Of a stretch of DNA of 5,373 nucleotides, positions 1 to 3,669 are shown in pieces. A model generated the notes under the pieces. It had not been told where the DNA came from. It saw nothing but the letters and a program-made list of their open reading frames with translations, and did no database searches. Source of the stretch: an uncultured Micrococcales bacterium (lineage in GTDB: Bacteria; Actinomycetota; Actinomycetes; S36-B12; GCA-2699445); contig CAIWTL010000143.1 in the NCBI GenBank assembly GCA_903915555.1, positions 1 to 5,373 of the forward strand, in the 5' to 3' direction. The position numbers and the translations under genes were made by a program. Numbering within the stretch: position 1 is the stretch's first letter; every line of letters begins with the position of its first letter.

Positions 1-327
1 CTGGTAGGGGGTGTAGGCGGTGTACCAGGCGGGGTTCTCGAGCACTCCACGCCGGATGACGGACGGTGTCTCGGTCCCGTAGTAGCCCATCCCGATCATG
101 GCGGTGGCGATGGTGTTGCGTTCCGCGAGGGCACGCAGTTCCGTCAGAGTCTCCGACTCACTGCTGGGCTCCGGAAGTCGTAGTCGGTCGTCCCGGATCG
201 CATCGGGGACGACGGCCGCCATCAGTGCCGCCACGTCATCGAAGCCCAGTTCGCCGAGCATCTGCGCGACGTCATCGGGGTCGGGACCCAAGTGGCGTAC
301 GACGAAACCACCCTGACTCAGGTCCAT
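1..327 (-). CDS. gcvP: Glycine dehydrogenase (decarboxylating), P-protein, N-terminal part
   Basis: This is the PLP-dependent P-protein of the cytoplasmic glycine cleavage system. It decarboxylates glycine and passes the aminomethyl group to the lipoyl arm of GcvH, encoded at the other end of this block. Only the first 109 residues are present, out of roughly 950 for the family; the rest lies beyond the window edge. Family hallmarks are visible: an N-terminal F-x-x-RH-x-GP motif (residues 8-15), the ML-x-x-LG segment near 23-28, VPDAIR at 40-45, and the run IGMGYYGTETPSVIRRGVLE followed by NPAWYTAYTPYQ at the cut end. The ATG at 327 is preceded by GGAAGG (339-334) with a 6-nt spacer. The gene starts 18 nt after the stop of the upstream MerR gene, so the two are probably co-transcribed, and no promoter fits in the gap. 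Identification is secure; completeness cannot be judged. Confidence 0.95.
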   Translation of the reverse strand, partial: MDLSQGGFVVRHLGPDPDDVAQMLGELGFDDVAALMAAVVPDAIRDDRLRLPEPSSESETLTELRALAERNTIATAMIGMGYYGTETPSVIRRGVLENPAWYTAYTPYQ

Positions 328-345
328 ACCCACCCTTCCGTGACG

Positions 346-999
346 TCAGCCGGTACGACGACTTCGTCGCTCGGCGAGCTCGTCGACAAGACCATCGGGG
401 CGCACGTCCTCTCCCCCCGGTGTCTCACCGGGAAGTTCGGACAATGACCCTTCGACCTCACTCCAGACCTTCCCGACTGCGATGCCGAAGACTCCCTGTC
501 CCCCGCGCACGAGGTCGATGACCTCATCCTCACTGCGGCACTCGTAGATGCTGGCCCCGTCGCTCATGAGGGTGATCTGGGCGAGATCGGAGTCGCCACG
601 TTCGTCGAGGTGCCTGATCGCCGCGCGGATGTTGGGCAGCGAGAGACCGGTGTCGATGAGCCGCTTGACGATGCGCAGCCGCAGGATGTCCTGGAAAGAG
701 TAGAGCCGCTGGGAGCCGGACCCCGTCGCAGTACGGATGGACGGCTCGACGAGGCCCGTGCGGGCCCAGTAATCCAACTGACGGTAGGTGATGCCGGCAG
801 CGCTGCAGGCGATCTGTCCGCGGTAGCCGACGTCCTCGGGCAGGGGTCGCAGCGAACTGTCGTCGAAGAGGGCTTCCTGCTCGTCGTGGAGGTCGGCAGC
901 GGATCGCGAAGGATGGTGACGCTGGGCTTCCGCCATCGCATCGGCGTCGGCGCCATCGGAGATCTGATCGGCGGGCCGATCCGTGGGGCGGTCACCCAT
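346..999 (-). CDS. MerR-family transcriptional regulator, ResR/McdR (Rv1830) type
   Basis: This is a 217-residue DNA-binding regulator. Residues 1-56 are a variable polar, acidic N-terminal extension. The MerR winged-helix region follows at about 57-131: YRGQIACSAAGITYRQLDYW (59-78), the RTGLVEP turn, the wing GSGSQRLYSF (93-102) and the helix DILRLRIVKRLIDTGLSLPN (104-123). The C-terminal part keeps the subgroup motif around LMSDGASIYEC and QGVFGIAVG-VW. From memory these match M. tuberculosis Rv1830 (ResR/McdR), reported to affect growth, cell size and antibiotic recovery; its targets in this organism are unknown. A longer reading from 1053 is possible, but the ATG at 999 has AGGAGG (1011-1006) at a 6-nt spacing, whereas the adjacent ATG at 1002 has only 3 nt. 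The 1053 start would also lie upstream of the predicted transcription start near 1031. The gene has its own promoter and is followed after 18 nt by gcvP. Confidence 0.9.
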   Translation of the reverse strand: MGDRPTDRPADQISDGADADAMAEAQRHHPSRSAADLHDEQEALFDDSSLRPLPEDVGYRGQIACSAAGITYRQLDYWARTGLVEPSIRTATGSGSQRLYSFQDILRLRIVKRLIDTGLSLPNIRAAIRHLDERGDSDLAQITLMSDGASIYECRSEDEVIDLVRGGQGVFGIAVGKVWSEVEGSLSELPGETPGGEDVRPDGLVDELAERRSRRTG

Positions 1000-1005
1000 C
1001 ATGCG

Positions 1006-1011
1006 CCTCCT
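1006..1011 (-). promoter_or_regulatory. Shine-Dalgarno site deciding the MerR start
   Basis: AGGAGG on the minus strand is the strongest ribosome binding site in the window. It lies 6 nt before the ATG at 999 and 3 nt before the tandem ATG at 1002, so 999 is the preferred start over 1002 and over the further upstream codon at 1053. Confidence 0.75.
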
Positions 1012-1037
1012 GTGTATCCAAACAAGTCTAATCCCGG

Positions 1038-1066
1038 AACCTAGAGGAGGCACCTTCCGCGGTCAA
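1038..1066 (-). promoter_or_regulatory. Sigma-70-type promoter for merR-gcvP
   Basis: On the minus strand the -35 box TTGACC (1066-1061) is followed by exactly 17 nt and the -10 box TAGGTT (1043-1038), which fits the actinobacterial TAnnnT pattern. Transcription would begin near 1031, giving a leader of about 30 nt that contains AGGAGG. It lies in the 91-nt gap after the DUF151 gene, so merR and gcvP can be expressed independently of the genes upstream. The boxes are visible in the sequence; activity is inferred. Confidence 0.6.
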
Positions 1067-1090
1067 CGACATCGCACCGGGACACGCCGG

Positions 1091-1582
1091 TCAACTTCCT
1101 GAGCCGAAGTCCTCCGGCGACACCTGGTCGAGGAACTCACGGAAGCGAGCGACCTCGTCGTCGGAATCCGGGGCTTCGTCCGCCGTGGGCTCCTCCCAGT
1201 CGAATCCCGCCTCGTCGAGCAGTTGATCATCGGCGAGCAGGGGCGAGCCGGTGCGCAGGGCGATCGCGATGGCGTCACTGGGCCGGGCCGACACCTCGGT
1301 GCCGGACGCGAAGTGCAGCGATGCGTAGAACACGTTGTCCTCGAGGTGGGTGATGCGGACCTCGGTGAGTTCCTCGTCGAACGCGTCGAGCAGGTCCTTG
1401 ATCAGATCGTGGGTCAGCGGCCGATCGGGGACGACACCGTCCTGCGCGAAGGCGATGGCCGCCGCTTCCGTGCTTCCGATCCAGATCGGCAGGCAGCGGG
1501 TCGTACCCGTCTGGCGCAGTATCACGACCGGTTGATTGGACGGCATCTCCACCCTGACACCGACGACATCCAAGGGGCGCAC
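1091..1582 (-). CDS. Bifunctional nuclease family protein (DUF151)
   Basis: This is a 163-residue protein of the DUF151/BFN family (Rv1829 position). Plant and some bacterial members have been described as having DNase and RNase activity; the cellular role in actinobacteria is unclear. Visible family features are the N-terminal LDVVGVRVEMPSNQPVV (4-20), LPIWIG (31-36) followed by the E-A-x-A-I-A helix, RPLTHDL (54-60), a VRI-x-x-LEDNVFYA strand, and VSARPSDAIAIALR. The acidic tail ends in FREFLDQVSPEDFG, close to Streptomyces homologues as I recall them. The GTG at 1582 is the first possible start after an in-frame TAG. It has no usable ribosome site because an AGGA touches the start codon, but it coincides with a predicted transcription start, so leaderless translation is likely. 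A TTG at 1573, 8 nt after AGGAG, is the alternative. The gene lies 45 nt after ftsR. Confidence 0.92.
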   Translation of the reverse strand: MRPLDVVGVRVEMPSNQPVVILRQTGTTRCLPIWIGSTEAAAIAFAQDGVVPDRPLTHDLIKDLLDAFDEELTEVRITHLEDNVFYASLHFASGTEVSARPSDAIAIALRTGSPLLADDQLLDEAGFDWEEPTADEAPDSDDEVARFREFLDQVSPEDFGSGS

Positions 1583-1588
1583 TCCTGC

Positions 1589-1594
1589 ACCCTA
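1589..1594 (-). promoter_or_regulatory. Candidate -10 box of a leaderless promoter for the DUF151 gene
   Basis: TAGGGT on the minus strand (TAnnnT pattern) is followed by six bases and then the GTG start at 1582. If the last T is position -7, transcription starts on the G of the start codon. The region 17-19 nt upstream is GC-rich and has only a weak -35 resemblance. Leaderless genes are common in actinobacteria, and this would explain the absent ribosome site. Confidence 0.45.
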
Positions 1595-1627
1595 GCGCGG
1601 GGATCGGCGGTGGGCCACAGGCTGCGG

Positions 1628-2404
1628 TCAGCGTCGTCGGGGGCCGCCTGGACGTCCACTGGTCGAGGGGTTCTGTCGATGGAGATCGGCCACGGCGAGC
1701 CAGTAGTGGGCATCGCTGAACGACCGGAGCATGCGGGTCGTCGCCTCCGTGCGCTCGCTGCCCGAGAGGTGTCCGATGGCATTGCCGATGAGGTACGACT
1801 CGCGGGATGCGGCGTTCTTGGCCTGCCTCATGTGGCGGTCGTCGATCCCGAACTGCTGCAGCACCGCGAAGGCGCGGCAGACGAGGAGATCGGCACCGGT
1901 GAGGCGTCCCGTCGGGTCCGCTGAGATGACTCCGGCATCGATGAGCGAACCCAGATCGGGGTCGGTGAGACCGCTGCGGCTGACGACCTCGGACCGCGAG
2001 AACAGCGCAGCGGGGTCGATGTCGTCCGCGGAGGAGACGTCGAACGACGGAGCCGCGGGTGGGAAGGCGAACTGCTCCTGGCGCACGGCGGCGGGTTCGG
2101 GCTGCACCTCGACCGCAGGTTGAGGATCGATGGCTGCCCTGAGCGTGCCGGCCGCCAGATGGTCCTTGATCACCTTGAGGGGCAAGTAGCGGTCGCGTTG
2201 GGCGATCAGGACCAGTCGCAGTTGGTCGATGTCCTCGTCGGTGAAGCGTCGGTAGCCGGACTTCGCCCGCTCGGGGGCGATGAGTCCCTCCCCCTCGAGG
2301 AATCGGATCTTGGAGATGGAGATCTCGGGGAACTCGCGTGTCAGGAGGGACAGGACCTCCCCGATGGTCATCCACCCCCGTTCCTCGGCCATCGCGGAAC
2401 TCAT
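1628..2404 (-). CDS. ftsR: MerR-family regulator FtsR
   Basis: This 258-residue transcription factor is the homologue of Rv1828 and of C. glutamicum FtsR, which is reported to activate ftsZ and so connect to cell division. The N-terminal winged helix at about residues 12-83 shows MTIGEVLSLL, then EFPEISISKIRFLEGEGLI (24-42), the wing ERAKSGYRRFT (45-55) and QRDRYLPLKVIKDHL (69-83), all typical of this subgroup. A Pro/Ala-rich linker at about 92-125 follows, then a helical C-terminal domain that probably serves dimerisation or effector sensing. The length fits the family. The start ATG at 2404 overlaps the stop of the upstream FHA gene in an ATGA arrangement. No good ribosome site precedes it (only GAGG about 14 nt away), so translation is probably coupled. 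Met5 and Met12 are alternative starts. Function is inferred from family and position. Confidence 0.92.
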   Translation of the reverse strand: MSSAMAEERGWMTIGEVLSLLTREFPEISISKIRFLEGEGLIAPERAKSGYRRFTDEDIDQLRLVLIAQRDRYLPLKVIKDHLAAGTLRAAIDPQPAVEVQPEPAAVRQEQFAFPPAAPSFDVSSADDIDPAALFSRSEVVSRSGLTDPDLGSLIDAGVISADPTGRLTGADLLVCRAFAVLQQFGIDDRHMRQAKNAASRESYLIGNAIGHLSGSERTEATTRMLRSFSDAHYWLAVADLHRQNPSTSGRPGGPRRR

Positions 2405-2922
2405 GTCGACGGCGCCTCGAGGAACAGGAAGCGGTACTTGCCGATCTGGATCTCGTCACCGTTGGCGAGCGCCTGCGTCACGACGCTCTTCTTGTTGACG
2501 TACGACCCGTTGAGGCTGCCGGCATCACTGAGGACCCAACCCTCCTCGACGTGGGCCAGTTCGGCGTGACGCCGACTGACGGTGACGTCATCCAGGAAGA
2601 CCGTCGAGTCATCCCCGCGACCGATCGACACCGTGTCACCGGTCAACTCGAAGGTGACACCCTCGTCGGGTCCCCGACTGATGACCAGTACGGCGTCGCC
2701 GGGCGTCAGGCCCCGCAACACCTCGGCGTCCACGGCGGGGACCGGGCCGGTGTCGTCGGGGTTGGGCAGGGTGGCGGTGTCCCCGGCGGTCAGGGCGGCA
2801 CCGCACGCGCTGCAGAAGCGGCTCTCCGGAAGGACCGGTTGGCCACAGGACGGACAGCGGCTGATCTCGATGTTCGAGGTCATCTCCGCCGGGGCCTCCG
2901 GCCGAGGCTGATCGTCACTCAT
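2401..2922 (-). CDS. garA: Zinc-ribbon FHA-domain protein, GarA/OdhI type
   Basis: This 173-residue phosphothreonine-binding protein sits at the GarA/OdhI position. In mycobacteria and corynebacteria such proteins bind and inhibit 2-oxoglutarate dehydrogenase and act on glutamate enzymes, switched by Ser/Thr kinases. Residues 23-41 form a zinc ribbon with CxxC pairs (C23/C26, C37/C40). A short acidic linker follows. The FHA domain at about 78-168 has G101-R102, S116, R118-H119 and N138-G139, the residues expected for phosphothreonine binding, and ends in IGKYRFLFLEAP. The ETTS phospho-motif of mycobacterial GarA is not present; the linker has only scattered threonines (T45, T49, T51, T58). 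The ATG at 2922 follows GGGGAG (2935-2930) by 7 nt; the longer reading from 2991 would begin upstream of the predicted transcription start. The FHA identity is firm, while the regulatory targets are inferred. Confidence 0.9.
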   Translation of the reverse strand: MSDDQPRPEAPAEMTSNIEISRCPSCGQPVLPESRFCSACGAALTAGDTATLPNPDDTGPVPAVDAEVLRGLTPGDAVLVISRGPDEGVTFELTGDTVSIGRGDDSTVFLDDVTVSRRHAELAHVEEGWVLSDAGSLNGSYVNKKSVVTQALANGDEIQIGKYRFLFLEAPST

Positions 2923-2961
2923 GCGTCCACTCCCCAAGGCCCCGCGCACCGCGTCCTCGCG

Positions 2962-2991
2962 ACAGTAGGGCACCGCGGAGGACACGGTCAA
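2962..2991 (-). promoter_or_regulatory. Sigma-70-type promoter for garA-ftsR
   Basis: On the minus strand TTGACC (2991-2986) is followed by 18 nt and TACTGT (2967-2962), a TAnnnT -10 box. Transcription would start near 2955 on a G, leaving a leader of about 33 nt with GGGGAG in front of the ATG at 2922. It sits in the 93-nt gap after gcvH, so garA and ftsR need not depend on gcvH transcription. The -35 hexamer is identical to that of the merR-gcvP promoter. Confidence 0.6.
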
Positions 2992-3002
2992 CCCATGGTT
3001 GA
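2988..3002. repeat. 15-bp palindrome over the garA -35 box
   Basis: TCAACC-CAT-GGTTGA reads as perfect 6-bp inverted arms around a 3-bp centre. One arm covers most of the -35 hexamer at 2986-2991. No T-run follows, so it does not look like a terminator; an operator is the more natural reading, though no regulator is identified. Confidence 0.4.
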
Positions 3003-3015
3003 GGTCGAGGTGTCG

Positions 3016-3390
3016 TCACAGGGTGGAGATGTGGGCCTCGTAGGCGGCCGCGTCGAGCATCTCGACCGAATCTCCGGCCACCGCAACCTCGAGCAGCCAA
3101 CCGGCGCCGTACGGGTCGGCGTTGATGGTCCCCGGTTCGTCGTCGAGGGACTCGTTGCGCGCCGTCACCTGTCCGGTGACCGGGGAGAAGACGTCGCTGA
3201 CCGACTTGGTCGACTCGACCTCACCGCACGGCTGACCCGCCTGGACCTGGTCGCCGACCTCGGGGAGACTCACGTAGACGATGTCGCCGAGGGCGTCCTG
3301 GGCGAAGTCCGTGATGCCGAACCGCAGGACCTCGTCCTCGGTGCGGATCCATTCGTGTTCGGTGGTGTACTTCAGGTCGGGTGGGTTCAC
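3016..3390 (-). CDS. gcvH: Glycine cleavage system H protein
   Basis: This 124-residue lipoyl carrier shuttles the aminomethyl intermediate from GcvP to GcvT and is reoxidised by the L-protein in the cytoplasm. The family pattern is complete: Y-x-x-EHEWI near residues 8-15, FGITDFAQDALGDIVYVSLP (24-43), and the lipoylation site EVESTKSVSD with acceptor Lys62. NESLDDEPGTIN-x-DPYGAGWL follows and the C-terminus is normal. Length is typical and no key residue is missing. The GTG start at 3390 has AAGGAG ending at 3396, a 5-nt spacer. The gene is first in the minus-strand block and divergent from the exported-protein gene at 3670. gcvT is not adjacent in this window, and gcvP lies four genes downstream. 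No glycine riboswitch could be recognised upstream. Confidence 0.97.
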   Translation of the reverse strand: MNPPDLKYTTEHEWIRTEDEVLRFGITDFAQDALGDIVYVSLPEVGDQVQAGQPCGEVESTKSVSDVFSPVTGQVTARNESLDDEPGTINADPYGAGWLLEVAVAGDSVEMLDAAAYEAHISTL

Positions 3391-3598
3391 GACGGCTCCT
3401 TGGGCGAGGTCATGGGGTCCCCGTCATCATGCCAGGACCGAGTGGATGCGTTCAGTCCAGGTGGCCAGGGATCCGGTGATGGCACGGTTGAGGGTCCGGG
3501 CGGCCCGGGAGTGGTCCCGACGAGAAGCCGTGGCCATCGAGGTAGCGCCTGACGTCTCGTTCAGATGTGCGCCCGGCCGCCGGGATCCGAGTTCCCGA

Positions 3599-3637
3599 GT
3601 GCATCATCTGCATTGCGTGATGATCACGGTGCATCAT
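3599..3637. repeat. Operator-like cluster: 9-bp direct repeats and a 13-bp palindrome
   Basis: GTGCATCAT occurs at 3599-3607 and again at 3629-3637, exactly 30 bp apart, about three helical turns on one DNA face. Between them CGTGAT-G-ATCACG (3616-3628) is a perfect 13-bp palindrome. The second direct repeat ends on the first base of the predicted -10 box, and the palindrome covers part of the -35 box, which is the usual placement of repressor sites. The regulator is unknown. Confidence 0.5.
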
Positions 3638-3642
3638 ACGTT
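3613..3642 (+). promoter_or_regulatory. Candidate promoter of the exported FG-GAP gene
   Basis: TTGCGT (3613-3618) is followed by 18 nt and TACGTT (3637-3642), a TAnnnT -10 box. The -35 matches the consensus in three of six positions. Transcription would start near A3649, leaving a leader of about 21 nt that holds GGAGG (3655-3659), 10 nt before the GTG at 3670. The promoter lies inside the repeat cluster, so regulation is likely. Confidence 0.5.
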
Positions 3643-3669
3643 GTGTGCAATCGTGGAGGGAGCCCTCAC

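Larger units (their letters stand above)
3391..3669. other. Divergent intergenic region between gcvH and the FG-GAP gene
   Basis: This 279-bp stretch has no recognisable gene. On the gcvH side the best -10 candidate is CATGAT (minus strand, about 3431-3426), but a matching -35 is weak. The middle holds two GC-rich 13-bp palindromes (3496-3508 and 3572-3584). The right side holds the promoter and operator-like repeats of the plus-strand gene. A minus-strand 36-codon reading frame (3537-3427) has GC-rich third positions but lacks a good ribosome site and is not called as a gene. Confidence 0.6.

Noticed and set aside
1067..1090. Intrinsic terminator after the DUF151 gene
   Set aside because: CCGG repeats are present, but there is no stable hairpin followed by a T-run; read-through into merR seems possible.
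1275..2459. A 394-codon minus-strand frame across ftsR and the DUF151 gene
   Set aside because: It is a shifted frame of two real genes, with low-complexity Arg/Pro-rich content; the in-frame family motifs belong to the other frame.
2988..3002. Reading the TCAACC/GGTTGA hairpin as a gcvH terminator
   Set aside because: The arms are only 6 bp, no T-run follows on the minus strand, and one arm overlaps a good -35 box.
2338..3552. A 404-codon plus-strand frame opposite ftsR, garA and gcvH
   Set aside because: It lies antisense to three confidently identified genes, is Gly/Val/Arg-rich as expected of a mirror frame in high-GC DNA, and shows no known domain.
3391..3600. Glycine riboswitch upstream of gcvH
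   Set aside because: I looked for the conserved aptamer core and found only a short CCCAAGGAGCC resemblance around the ribosome site, without the paired stems or a second aptamer. A covariance-model search with the glycine riboswitch family would settle it.
3452..3637. A 61-codon minus-strand frame starting inside the operator repeats
   Set aside because: Its Met/His-rich start simply translates the GTGCATCAT repeats; no ribosome site and no plausible protein features.
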